Below, in pieces: positions 35,895 through 43,290 of a DNA stretch of 64,000 bases. Each line of letters begins with the position of its first letter. Position 1 is the stretch's first letter. The notes under the pieces were generated by a model. That model was not told the DNA's origin. It was given only the letters and a program-made list of their open reading frames with translations, and searched no databases. This DNA is from Paracoccaceae bacterium (lineage in GTDB: Bacteria; Pseudomonadota; Alphaproteobacteria; Rhodobacterales; Rhodobacteraceae). The DNA is taken from positions 149,876 through 213,875 of the forward strand of contig SBGD01000060.1 in NCBI GenBank assembly GCA_006226775.1. The letters are read 5' to 3'. A program made the translations under genes and the position numbers.

Positions 35895-36608
35895 TTATTT
35901 CATCAATGTCTGCAACGCGGTCCGCACGCGTTCGTTCTCGGTTTCGAGAAAGCTCTGACCCATTTCATAGGCGCGCTGCACCTCGATCATGCGGGCGATC
36001 TGGCGGATCGGATCGACGTTGGCGCCTTCGAGAAAACCTTGCACCACGCGCGGCGCCTCGACCGGGTCGAACCCGGCGTCGGCGCGAAACATCACCCCGT
36101 CCTCGCGGATCAGGTCTTCGCCTTCCAGCGACACAACAACGCCCAGTTGTGCCAGGGGGCGGCCATTCGCACTCAGCGTGCCGTCGCCGGCCACGCTCAG
36201 ATCGGCGACATCGGGCGGTATGAAGATCGGCGCGCCGCCGGCATCGAGCACAGGAAAGCCGTCCTTGGTGACCAGGTCGCCCTGGCCATTGGGCGAGAAA
36301 TTCCCGGCGCGGGTCAGCCGTTCGCCGACAGGGGTCTGGACCAGGAAATAGCCCTCGCCCTCGATGGCGAAATCGAACCTGCCGCCGGTCGCCGTCAGCG
36401 CGCCCTGGATCGGCGAGGTGGTCGAGATATTGGCCGTGGCCATCGAGATCGACGGCCCGTTCTCGATCCGGGTCACATGTTCCGAGAACACGATGTCTTC
36501 GCTTCGAAATCCCGTGGTGGCGGCATTGGCGATGTTGTTGGCGACGATCTGCATCTCGCGCATCAGCCCGCGTTGACGGGTCAGCGTGGTGTAGCCGGCG
36601 TTTTCCAT
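35895..36608 (-). CDS. flgF: Flagellar proximal rod protein FlgF
   Basis: A 237-residue rod protein with the axial signature MREMQIVANNIANAATTGFRSEDIVFSEH, the flagellar-rod middle FDFAIEGEGYFLVQTPVGERLTRAGNFSPNGQGDLVTKDGFPVLD and C-terminus FLEGANVDPIRQIARMIEVQRAYEMGQSFLETENERVRTALQTLMK. It lies between fliQ (one base away) and flgG (11 bases), in the order usual for this class of locus. Confidence 0.95.
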   Translation of the reverse strand: MENAGYTTLTRQRGLMREMQIVANNIANAATTGFRSEDIVFSEHVTRIENGPSISMATANISTTSPIQGALTATGGRFDFAIEGEGYFLVQTPVGERLTRAGNFSPNGQGDLVTKDGFPVLDAGGAPIFIPPDVADLSVAGDGTLSANGRPLAQLGVVVSLEGEDLIREDGVMFRADAGFDPVEAPRVVQGFLEGANVDPIRQIARMIEVQRAYEMGQSFLETENERVRTALQTLMK

Positions 36609-36609
36609 C

Positions 36610-36876
36610 TCAACTCCCCGCGATCAGCGGAATGATCCAGCCGTGGAAGAACGACACCAGCCGTTCGGTCATGAAGCTCATCGACAGCCAGAAGACGGCG
36701 ACGATGGCGCCCAGTTTCGGCACGAAGGTCAGCGTCATTTCCTGGATCGAGGTCAGCGCCTGGAACAGCCCGACGGTCACTCCGGCCACCAGCGCCGCGC
36801 CGAGGATCGGCAGCGACATGATCACCGAGACCCAGAGCCCGTGGCGCATGGTGTCGTAGAACATCGCTTCGCTCAT
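36610..36876 (-). CDS. fliQ: Flagellar type III export gate protein FliQ
   Basis: An 88-residue protein with two membrane hairpin helices (LWVSVIMSLPILGAALVAGVTVGLFQALTSIQEMTLTFVPKLGAIVAVFWLSMSFM, in two parts), the FliQ hallmark including the QALTSIQEMTL segment between the helices. Four FliQ copies wrap the FliP-FliR gate. The start shares one base with the fliE stop. Its separation from fliP and fliR is notable but typical of this locus type. Confidence 0.96.
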   Translation of the reverse strand: MSEAMFYDTMRHGLWVSVIMSLPILGAALVAGVTVGLFQALTSIQEMTLTFVPKLGAIVAVFWLSMSFMTERLVSFFHGWIIPLIAGS

Positions 36877-37166
36877 CAGACCGGCATCCTCAGGATTTCC
36901 TGGTAGGCCTCCACCACCTTGTCGCGCACGGTCACCACGGTTTCGACCGCAAGCTCCGATTGCGCCAGCGCCTGGACCAGCGCATGCGGATCGGCATCGC
37001 CGACCATCGCCGATTTGGCGGTTTCCTCGGCCTCTTGCAGGGTGGTGGCGAAATCGCGGGCCTTGTCGCCGATCGCCTCGCCGATCGACATTTGCGATTC
37101 GTCGGGGATCGTGGCCGGGCGGGAGGCCGCGTATTTCTGGGCGGCGGATATGGTACGGACATCCAT
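36876..37166 (-). CDS. fliE: Flagellar hook-basal body protein FliE
   Basis: A 96-residue protein linking the MS ring to the rod. Conserved segments are GDKARDFATTLQEAEETAKSAMVGDADPHALVQALAQSELAVETVVTVRDKVVEAYQEILRMPV, in which the C-terminal V-x-R-D-K-x-V-E-A-Y-Q-E-I-x-R-M-P is diagnostic. It lies between flgC and fliQ in an operon starting at flgB. Confidence 0.95.
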   Translation of the reverse strand: MDVRTISAAQKYAASRPATIPDESQMSIGEAIGDKARDFATTLQEAEETAKSAMVGDADPHALVQALAQSELAVETVVTVRDKVVEAYQEILRMPV

Positions 37167-37184
37167 TCTGGGTCTCCTTCAGGG

Positions 37185-37577
37185 TTAACGGCGCAATAGG
37201 TCCATGAGGTTGCCCGACATCTGGCGGGCCTGGTCGAACATCTTGAGGTTCGCCTCGTAGCTGCGCTGCGCTTCACGTGCGTCGGCGATCTCGATCACCA
37301 GGTTCACGTTGGATCCTGCGTAATGGCCGGTTTCATCGGCCAGCGGATGCGAAGGATCGTAAAGTCGGGCCAGATCATTCTGATCCAGCCGCACGCGACC
37401 GGTGGTCACCCCGCCCTCGGTGCCACCATTCTGGCGGACCGTTTCAAACGGCACGGTTTTGCGCCGGTATCCGGGCGTATCGGCATTGGCGATATTTTCC
37501 GACACATGCCGCAGTCGCGTTGCCTGGGCCTTGAGCCCGCTGGCGGAAATCGAAAAGGAAGAGGAAAAATCGGTCAT
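37185..37577 (-). CDS. flgC: Flagellar proximal rod protein FlgC
   Basis: A 130-residue rod protein: SFSISASGLKAQATRLRHVSENIANADTPGYRRKTVPFE at the N-terminus and HYAGSNVNLVIEIADAREAQRSYEANLKMFDQARQMSGNLMDLLRR at the C-terminus. The asparagine-rich NVNLVIEIADAREAQRSYEANL segment is FlgC-specific. The start was placed at MTDFSSSF, which follows a ribosome-site-like purine run, not at the longer in-frame ATG that would overlap flgB. Confidence 0.95.
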   Translation of the reverse strand: MTDFSSSFSISASGLKAQATRLRHVSENIANADTPGYRRKTVPFETVRQNGGTEGGVTTGRVRLDQNDLARLYDPSHPLADETGHYAGSNVNLVIEIADAREAQRSYEANLKMFDQARQMSGNLMDLLRR

Positions 37578-37590
37578 CTCGGGGCCCTCT

Positions 37591-37980
37591 CTACTGGCGT
37601 CCAATGCTCGAGCGCAGGATGTTGAGCGAGGCGCGATAGATCGCCAGCGCCCGGTCATGCTGGCGCCGGATCTCCACCGCGCGCAGCATCTCGGTCTCGA
37701 GCGAGACGGTATTGCCGTTGGGATCGCCGACCGCGCCCTCGTCGGCCACCGGATCGGGCATCTGCCCGGCCTGCGCCCCGTTCAGGTGCGGGGCGCGGGT
37801 GGCACGCAGGTGGAATCCCGCGGCGTCCTGGTTGATCATCTCGGGAAAGGACATCAGGTCCCGGGCCTTGTAGCCGGGGGTATCGGCATGGGCCATGTTG
37901 CGCGCGGCAACCGCCTGACGGGCGCCGGCATGGCGGGCCATGGCCTGCGACAGGCGCAGGACTTCCAGATTGTCGAACAT
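37591..37980 (-). CDS. flgB: Flagellar proximal rod protein FlgB
   Basis: A 129-residue rod protein, first gene of flgB-C-fliE-fliQ-flgF-G-A-H-fliL2. N-terminus MFDNLEVLRLSQAMARHAGARQAVAARNMAHADTPGYKARDL contains the N-x-A-x-A-D-T-P-G-Y rod signature; the C-terminus NTVSLETEMLRAVEIRRQHDRALAIYRASLNILRSSIGRQ is typical. It diverges from fliI across 86 bases, which contain a single TTAACC half-site but no full CtrA box. Confidence 0.94.
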   Translation of the reverse strand: MFDNLEVLRLSQAMARHAGARQAVAARNMAHADTPGYKARDLMSFPEMINQDAAGFHLRATRAPHLNGAQAGQMPDPVADEGAVGDPNGNTVSLETEMLRAVEIRRQHDRALAIYRASLNILRSSIGRQ

Positions 37981-38066
37981 CGGGGCTTCTCCCTCGATTG
38001 GCTTCAACCAAGGCTTAACCCTGATTCCTTTAGAAATGGTTTTCAGCAGATGAAGGAACCGCACGG

Positions 38067-39452
38067 ATGCAGCAGCCAAGGCTGGAAGGATTGAGAAAAC
38101 GGATCGCCGGGCTGACGCCCATCCGTCCGTTCGGGCGGGTGATCAGCGTCGATGGCACCTACCTGATGGTGGATGGCCTGGGTCAGAAGGTGCGGATGGG
38201 CGATCAGCTGCGCCTGGTCCGCTCGCGCGGGGCGCCCTTGCGCGGCGAGGTGCTCAAGATCGCGCCCAGTGGCGTGATGATGCTGCCCGATGACGCCCTG
38301 GAGGGGGTGGCGCTGGGCGACCGCGTGTTCCTCATGCCCGAGGCGCAGATCGCGCCGCATGACGGCTGGATCGGCCGCGTGGTCGACCCCTATGGCGCGC
38401 CGCTGGACGGATATCCGCTGCATGGCGGGCCGGATCTGCGCCCGATCCATGCCCGCCCGCCCGATCCCGCGGGCCGCGGACGAATGGGCGCCCGCCTGGA
38501 AACCGGGATGGTGCTGTTCAACACCATGTTGCCCATCGTGCGGGGCCAGCGAATCGGCCTGTTTGCCGGGTCCGGTGTCGGCAAGACCAGCCTGCTTGGT
38601 CATTTCGCGCGCAAGGTCGAGGCAGATGTCGTTGTCGTTGCCCTGGTGGGCGAGCGCGGCCGGGAATTGCGCGAATTCATCGACGATGTGATGGGCCCCG
38701 AGGGCATGGCGCGCAGCGTGGTGGTCGCCGCCACATCGGACCGGTCCCCCCTGGTGCGCCGCCGCTGCCCCGCCGCGGCAATGGCGATTGCCGAGTATTT
38801 TCGCGACTGCGGGCTGAAGGTGCTGTTCCTGGCCGATTCGATCACCCGCCTGGCAGAGGCGCATCGCGAGGTGGCGGTCGCCGGCGGCGAGGTGCCCGCC
38901 CTTCGCGGCTATCCGCCGTCGATGGCGCACATGATCATGTCGCTTTGCGAGCGTGCAGGCCCGGGTCTCGAGGGCGGCGGCGATATTACCGCGATCTACA
39001 CGGTGCTTGTGGCGGGCTCGGACATGAACGAGCCGGTGGCCGATGTGCTGCGCGGGGTGCTGGACGGGCACGTGGTGCTGGATCGGGCGATTGCCGAGCG
39101 TGGGCGCTATCCGGCGGTCAACGTGCTGAGGTCGGTGTCGCGCAGCCTGCCGGCCTGCGCCGGCGACCGCGAGAATGAGCGCATCGGCCTGGCGCGCAAG
39201 CTGATGAGCGCCTATCACGGCTCGGAAACCATGATCAAGGCCGGGCTCTATTCACCGGGCGGCGATCTGGTGCTGGATCAGGCAGTGCATGTCTTCGACA
39301 AGCTCGATTCGCTGATTGCCCAGAAAGAGCCGGACACCATCGCCAAGAGCTTCGAGCGTCTGGAACTGGTGCTGCGCGAGGCCGAAGCCTTTCGTCCCAA
39401 TCAGCTCAAACCGGGCAGGGTGCCGGTCCCGCGCCCGGCGCGACGACTCTAG
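38067..39452 (+). CDS. fliI: Flagellum-specific ATPase FliI
   Basis: A 461-residue cytoplasmic ATPase that energises flagellar export. Walker A is GSGVGKT (168-174), Walker B VLFLADS (253-258), and the catalytic glutamate lies in VGERGRE (194-200). The region RGYPPSMAHMIMSLCERAG and YTVLVAGSDMNEPVADVLRGVLDGHVVLDR follow the F1-beta/FliI pattern. It is a lone gene here, between divergent flgB and convergent DUF1217. Its stop and that of the DUF1217 gene share the palindrome CTAG. Confidence 0.97.
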   Translation: MQQPRLEGLRKRIAGLTPIRPFGRVISVDGTYLMVDGLGQKVRMGDQLRLVRSRGAPLRGEVLKIAPSGVMMLPDDALEGVALGDRVFLMPEAQIAPHDGWIGRVVDPYGAPLDGYPLHGGPDLRPIHARPPDPAGRGRMGARLETGMVLFNTMLPIVRGQRIGLFAGSGVGKTSLLGHFARKVEADVVVVALVGERGRELREFIDDVMGPEGMARSVVVAATSDRSPLVRRRCPAAAMAIAEYFRDCGLKVLFLADSITRLAEAHREVAVAGGEVPALRGYPPSMAHMIMSLCERAGPGLEGGGDITAIYTVLVAGSDMNEPVADVLRGVLDGHVVLDRAIAERGRYPAVNVLRSVSRSLPACAGDRENERIGLARKLMSAYHGSETMIKAGLYSPGGDLVLDQAVHVFDKLDSLIAQKEPDTIAKSFERLELVLREAEAFRPNQLKPGRVPVPRPARRL

Positions 39453-40249
39453 GAGCGCGTTGCGGATTGCAGCAGGGTCAGCGCCACCGACATGCCGGAA
39501 TAGCTGGTGCTCTGGTCAAGCTGGCTTTGCAGCAGGAACTGCTCGATCAGCCGTTCCCGCAGGGCGCCGTCGGCGAAGTCGGATACTTCCGACACCCCGA
39601 ACCGCTGCTCGGTCTTGTCGCGGAAGACGGAAAGCTGCTGATCGAGATCGAGTTGCCCGAAGCCGCTGGGCAGGTTCAACGCGGTCTCGAACACGCTGCG
39701 CAACGCGGGCGTGCCCATGACAAGAAACCAGCGGCTGTCGTCGGTGCCGTCCCGGGTGGCAAGCTCGGGCAGGTCGCGGGCGGTGTTCAGCGCCAGTCGC
39801 ATGTCCTCATTCTGGTTGCCGACCGCGATTTCAAAGGTGGCGCGATTGTAGCGGTCCACCACCTTCTGGGCAAAGGACGGGGAATAGGTATTCGGGCCGG
39901 TGAACTGATCGAATCCGAAGGCCTCGGAAAAGAGGAAATACCGTTCGTCCGCCAGCTTGTTGGCAAGGGAGTCGGAGGCCTGGGTGCCTTCTTCCAGGAC
40001 CTTGCGGATGAAAAAGCGATTGTCGAGATCGTCTTGCAGCCCGTAAGCTCCCAGCGCCACGCGCAGAAGCCGCCGATCGCTCACCAGTTGCTCGGCGGTC
40101 TCGATTTTGGCGATATTGGCCTTGTAGTACTCCGTGTCGCGCGTGATCTCGGGGCTCTTGCTCAGCGCCTGCTGCTGGGTTTCCATCGTCCGGGTCAGCA
40201 GTTTCCAGCCGACAAGCCCGGTCGATGGCAGGATCGGCTGAAAGCTCAT
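39449..40249 (-). CDS. DUF1217 flagellar-cluster protein
   Basis: A 266-residue protein of a family (DUF1217) found in alphaproteobacterial flagellar loci. It is mostly helical and polar, with FQPILPSTGLVGWKLLTRTMETQQQALSKSPEITRDTEYYKANIAKIETAEQLVSDRRLLRVALGAYGL-type N-terminal repeat and a second related segment (FVMG/FLIEQFL...). There is no signal peptide or membrane helix. Function is unknown; it is the last gene of flaF-flbT-DUF1217, overlapping flbT by four bases, so a role in flagellin handling is plausible. Confidence 0.8.
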   Translation of the reverse strand: MSFQPILPSTGLVGWKLLTRTMETQQQALSKSPEITRDTEYYKANIAKIETAEQLVSDRRLLRVALGAYGLQDDLDNRFFIRKVLEEGTQASDSLANKLADERYFLFSEAFGFDQFTGPNTYSPSFAQKVVDRYNRATFEIAVGNQNEDMRLALNTARDLPELATRDGTDDSRWFLVMGTPALRSVFETALNLPSGFGQLDLDQQLSVFRDKTEQRFGVSEVSDFADGALRERLIEQFLLQSQLDQSTSYSGMSVALTLLQSATRS

Positions 40250-40650
40250 TTCGACCCCGCCGCCAGCAGGCGATCCTCGCGCGGGATCAGCGCCCGAAGC
40301 GATTTCAGGCATTGATAGAACTGATCTCCGAGAACCGCGTCGGTCGCGTCGGTCAGCAGCTTGCGACTGTCGGTATCGGTGAGAGTCTGGCTCAGCTCCT
40401 CGATGCGGCGCAGCAGTTGATGGCGCGACTCCTCCGGTTCGGCATCACCGGTCAGAACCAGCTGGGCGGCGAAGCAGACGCGGCGGACCGGCGTATTGGC
40501 CTCCTCCGGGTGGATCGCATCGCGCAACCGAAGGATATGCGCGTTCGGTGTGACGATGTTGAGCCGGCTGCGGCGTTCGCCGTTCTCGATCACCGCGCCA
40601 TTGATCAGGACCCGTTCCTTGGGGCCGAGTTTCAGAACAAGCCCGCTCAT
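40246..40650 (-). CDS. flbT: Flagellin synthesis repressor FlbT
   Basis: A 134-residue cytoplasmic protein matching FlbT: MSGLVLKLGPKERVLINGAVIENGERRSRLNIVTPNAHILRLRDAIHPEEANTPVRRVCFAAQLVLTGDA, then RRIEELSQTL. In Caulobacter FlbT binds the 5' untranslated region of flagellin mRNA and promotes its decay. It overlaps flaF (upstream) and the DUF1217 gene (downstream) by four bases each, giving a tightly coupled unit just below the flagellin gene. Confidence 0.95.
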   Translation of the reverse strand: MSGLVLKLGPKERVLINGAVIENGERRSRLNIVTPNAHILRLRDAIHPEEANTPVRRVCFAAQLVLTGDAEPEESRHQLLRRIEELSQTLTDTDSRKLLTDATDAVLGDQFYQCLKSLRALIPREDRLLAAGSK

Positions 40651-41024
40651 GCCCGGTTGCCCCCGTGGCGCAGGCCGCGAAGGATGGCGGTATTGATATC
40701 GAGCAGCGGAACGACGGTGGCCTTGCCGGCGAGCACCTGGGCGGTGTGACGCTTGGTGAATTCGGCAAGAAAGAAGATGCGGGCCTTGAGATCGGCAGGC
40801 AGGCCGTTGTCGCGGTCGGCCACATCGACGGCGAGCATGGTCCACAAACGATTGTTGCGATGCAAGGCGCCGGCGAGCACGGGAAAATCCGCCTTCGCCT
40901 TTTCCGCGGCGGCCTTGAGCTCGTGCGTGGCGCGAGCGATGGTTTCGTATTCGGATCGTCGGTCGGTCTTGGTCGGAGCGGCTGATTGCGCATAGGCGCG
41001 CTGGGCCATGGACTGAACGTGCAT
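40647..41024 (-). CDS. flaF: Flagellin synthesis activator FlaF
   Basis: A 125-residue protein with FlaF signatures: SMAQRAYAQSAAPTKTDRRSEYETIARATHELKAA, ALHRNNRLWTMLAVDVADRDNGLPADLKARIFFLAEFTKRHT and LLDINTAILRGL. FlaF acts opposite to FlbT and is required for flagellin secretion or translation in Caulobacter. The start at MHVQSM was chosen over an ATG 14 codons earlier. Overlaps flbT by four bases. Confidence 0.94.
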   Translation of the reverse strand: MHVQSMAQRAYAQSAAPTKTDRRSEYETIARATHELKAAAEKAKADFPVLAGALHRNNRLWTMLAVDVADRDNGLPADLKARIFFLAEFTKRHTAQVLAGKATVVPLLDINTAILRGLRHGGNRA

Positions 41025-41070
41025 GTCGCATCCTTCCTTCTGGTGCGCGGAAATATCCTGGGTCAAGGAT

Positions 41071-41097
41071 CAGGGGCGGAGGGTTTCTCCGCCCCTG
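41071..41097 (-). terminator. Strong hairpin downstream of flagellin
   Basis: Perfect 11-base arms (CAGGGGCGGAG / CTCCGCCCCTG) with a 5-base loop lie 11 bases past the flagellin stop and 47 bases before the flaF start. There is no T run. It probably ends most flagellin transcripts or protects their 3' ends, separating high flagellin expression from flaF-flbT. Confidence 0.65.
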
Positions 41098-41107
41098 CCC
41101 TACCGGA

Positions 41108-42349
41108 TTACCGGAAGAGCGACAGCAACTGCTGCGGCGCCTGGTTGGCGATCGAGAGCGACTGGACACCCAGCTGCTGCTGGACCTGCAGGGCCTGAAG
41201 GCGGGCTGAGGCCTCTTCCATGTCCGCATCCACCATCGAACCGATGCCCGATGTCAGGCTGTCCGACAATTGGCTGATAAAGTCGGCTTGCGTATCGATA
41301 CGGCCTTGAGCAGAGCCGAACGAAGCGGACGCATTGATCGCAGTGTCGATCAGTGTTTCAACTGTCGCCAGAGCGGCCTCCGCCTGGGTTGCATCGCTTA
41401 CGTCAATACTCGAAAGCGCGCCAAGACCACCGGCACCGGCATTGACAAACTGACCCGTGATGGACAGGTCATTCGCTGTTGCCAGTACAGCGGGAGGACC
41501 GGGAACCGCCGTAGCTGATTTGATATTCAACCCACCAGCGGTGCCTGAGTCATAGTCGACGACCAGGCCTTCGATCCCGAGTCCGTCGATTTTCGACTTG
41601 AGTGAGGTTGCGATCAGATCCGATGTGGTCGTGGAAGCGATTTGCTCTTGCGTCACGGTGTGGGACACGGTTTGATCCCCGATGGTGATCGAGATTTTGT
41701 CACCGTCAGCAAAGGTTGTGGCCGCTGGAATTACGACGTCAATGCCAGTCGTATCGGCGGCATCAAGTGTGGTCGCAAATGTGTCGGCAGCGGTGGAAGC
41801 CCCATCGGATCCGGTGAATGCAGCCTTGGCCACATAGCCTCCGACCGACAGATCCTGCCCGGCAACCGCAATAGAGGAAGCGGTCACATTGCCAGACGAA
41901 TCGCGGTCCAATGAGGCCAGGATGCTGGTAGAGGCCGTGCTACCGTTCACCAGGTTCTGACCATTGAACTGCGCCGCGTTCACGATCGATTCAATCTGGT
42001 TCTTCAGGGCGGTGACGTCGTCATTGATCTTGCCCCGATCAACGTTGTCTTCCTGTGCGGCGACGATCTTGCTCTTCATGTCGGTCAGAAGATCGGTGAT
42101 GGATTCCGATGCGTTGCGCGCAACAGCCACCGTCGATTGACCCAGCGATAGGCTGTCACCAATGGCCTTGAAGCCCTTGACGTCGGATTCCATGACCTTG
42201 GAGATCGCCCATACGGCGGAGTTGTCCTTGGCAGTGGCCACCGACTTGCCGGTGGAGATCTGCGACTGGACGTCGGCCATGCCCTTGTTGATGCCCTTGA
42301 GGGTTTGCAGCGCGACCATTGCGCTGTTGTTCGTCAGAATACTGGACAT
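41108..42349 (-). CDS. Flagellin
   Basis: A 413-residue filament subunit. Conserved ends: SSILTNNSAMVALQTLKGINKGMADVQSQISTGKSVATAKDNSAVWAIS at the N-terminus and GSAQGRIDTQADFISQLSDSLTSGIGSMVDADMEEASARLQALQVQQQLGVQSLSIANQAPQQLLSLFR at the C-terminus, matching the D0/D1 domains. The middle (about 150-330) is variable, Thr/Ala/Asp-rich, and less GC-rich than neighbours. The single flagellin gene has a CtrA-like site about 150 bases upstream and the flaF-flbT regulators downstream. No fliS or fliD is nearby. Confidence 0.96.
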   Translation of the reverse strand: MSSILTNNSAMVALQTLKGINKGMADVQSQISTGKSVATAKDNSAVWAISKVMESDVKGFKAIGDSLSLGQSTVAVARNASESITDLLTDMKSKIVAAQEDNVDRGKINDDVTALKNQIESIVNAAQFNGQNLVNGSTASTSILASLDRDSSGNVTASSIAVAGQDLSVGGYVAKAAFTGSDGASTAADTFATTLDAADTTGIDVVIPAATTFADGDKISITIGDQTVSHTVTQEQIASTTTSDLIATSLKSKIDGLGIEGLVVDYDSGTAGGLNIKSATAVPGPPAVLATANDLSITGQFVNAGAGGLGALSSIDVSDATQAEAALATVETLIDTAINASASFGSAQGRIDTQADFISQLSDSLTSGIGSMVDADMEEASARLQALQVQQQLGVQSLSIANQAPQQLLSLFR

Positions 42350-42499
42350 ATGATTTCCTTCATACACATGACGCTTTTGCGCCGATTACATGCGAAGCAC
42401 GGGGCGTTCGCGAAGACGTCATTCTGACAGGTGCAATCCGAACGTTTTCGTTACGGGTGCGCCACCATTCCGGTGCGCCGCCAACTTGACGGATATGTA

Positions 42500-42514
42500 C
42501 TAATGGGTTCCTAA
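42500..42514 (-). promoter_or_regulatory. CtrA-like binding site upstream of flagellin
   Basis: On the minus strand the site reads TTAG-N7-TTAG, 6 of 8 positions of the CtrA box with the right spacer, about 150 bases before the flagellin start and 40 bases after the flgN-like stop. The distance would leave a leader of roughly 100 bases, where FlbT could act. The leader holds a small AACG-TTTT-CGTT hairpin at 42441-42452. Binding is inferred. Confidence 0.45.
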
Positions 42515-42554
42515 CCAGCGTATGTCCCGTTTCGGGCATTTGACTAAAATGCGC

Positions 42555-42911
42555 TCAGGCCCGCTTCTCCAGCCTGCCGCCCGACGAAATCTCGATCATC
42601 TGCCGCTGACCGCTGCGGTCATAGGTCTCCAGCGATTTGCGCACCCGTCGGATGGTGGAAAACCGTTGCGCCACGGCCTGGATGCCCTTCATGGCGCTTT
42701 CGATGAGCTCCTGGTTGCGGGTAAGCTTGTCTTTCAGGTCGCCGAGCCCGGCGGTATCGGCGGCAGCGCATTCGGTCAGTTCGCGCAGCAGCCTCTCCTT
42801 GGTCTCCAGCACGCGCCCGACCTCATCGATATCGCCGCCCAGCAAGGCCGCGCGCTCCTTGTCGAGAAGATCGTTCAATTCGTCCAGAAGTTGTGATGCC
42901 CGGTCAGTCAT
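42555..42911 (-). CDS. FlgN-like flagellar chaperone candidate
   Basis: A 118-residue helical, charged protein: SQLLDELNDLLDKERAALLGGDIDEVGRVLETKERLLREL followed by DLKDKLTRNQELIESAMKGIQAVAQRFSTIRRVRKSLETYDRSGQ. The pattern of a long N-terminal helix with LLDKERAALLGGD and a C-terminal R-x-x-R-x-S-x-x-T-Y-D-x-x-G is seen in FlgN-family chaperones for FlgK and FlgL. The end is short and polar. It overlaps flgJ by eight bases. The assignment is moderate, resting on these motifs and gene order. Confidence 0.7.
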   Translation of the reverse strand: MTDRASQLLDELNDLLDKERAALLGGDIDEVGRVLETKERLLRELTECAAADTAGLGDLKDKLTRNQELIESAMKGIQAVAQRFSTIRRVRKSLETYDRSGQRQMIEISSGGRLEKRA

Positions 42912-43176
42912 TATCCGCCTCCATCAGCGCGTTGAAAAAGATCTCGGTCAGGCCCAGTCCCCCGGCCTGCACCATGGCATCGGCCTGGGCCTGCACGAGA
43001 AAAGACGAAAACTGCTCCTCCCCGGCACCGCCGCCGAAGGCTTCGGAAGATTGGCCGAAACCGGCCGATTTCAGCATCTCGGCCAGAAAGGTCGCCTCGA
43101 GGTCCTGGGCGGCTTTGCGCATGGTGTCCGGTCGGGACGGCGACATCGGCAGATGGGGTCCGGTCGCTTCGAGCAT
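42904..43176 (-). CDS. flgJ: Rod-binding protein FlgJ, short form (CheL-like)
   Basis: A 90-residue protein consisting only of the rod-binding domain: RKAAQDLEATFLAEMLKSAGFGQSSEAFGGGAGEEQFSSFLVQAQADAMVQAGGLGLTEIFFNALM. The muramidase domain of enterobacterial FlgJ is absent, as in most alphaproteobacteria, where a separate transglycosylase opens the wall. The start at MLEATG was preferred because the longer frame upstream lacks any resemblance to the family. It diverges from fliK. Confidence 0.88.
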   Translation of the reverse strand: MLEATGPHLPMSPSRPDTMRKAAQDLEATFLAEMLKSAGFGQSSEAFGGGAGEEQFSSFLVQAQADAMVQAGGLGLTEIFFNALMEADND

Positions 43177-43226
43177 GGGAGGATCCTCCAAATTGTACAG
43201 GTTTTGAGCAATTTGCCGCAGCACCG

Positions 43227-43241
43227 GTAAAGATCTGGTAA
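43227..43241. promoter_or_regulatory. Weak CtrA-like palindrome between flgJ and fliK
   Basis: GTAA-N7-GTAA, with TTAC-N7-TTAC on the other strand, lies midway in the 114-base gap between the divergent flgJ and fliK genes. It keeps the 7-base spacing of CtrA boxes but differs from the consensus in the first base of each half. Reported only as a candidate. Confidence 0.25.
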
Positions 43242-43290
43242 CCGTCATGGCGGATAAGGGGCGGTGTTGGGAAGAATTCCTGGAGATCGC

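Noticed and set aside
37981..38066. CtrA box between flgB and fliI
   Set aside because: Only a single TTAACC half-site; the second TTAG-like element is 11 bases away, not 7.
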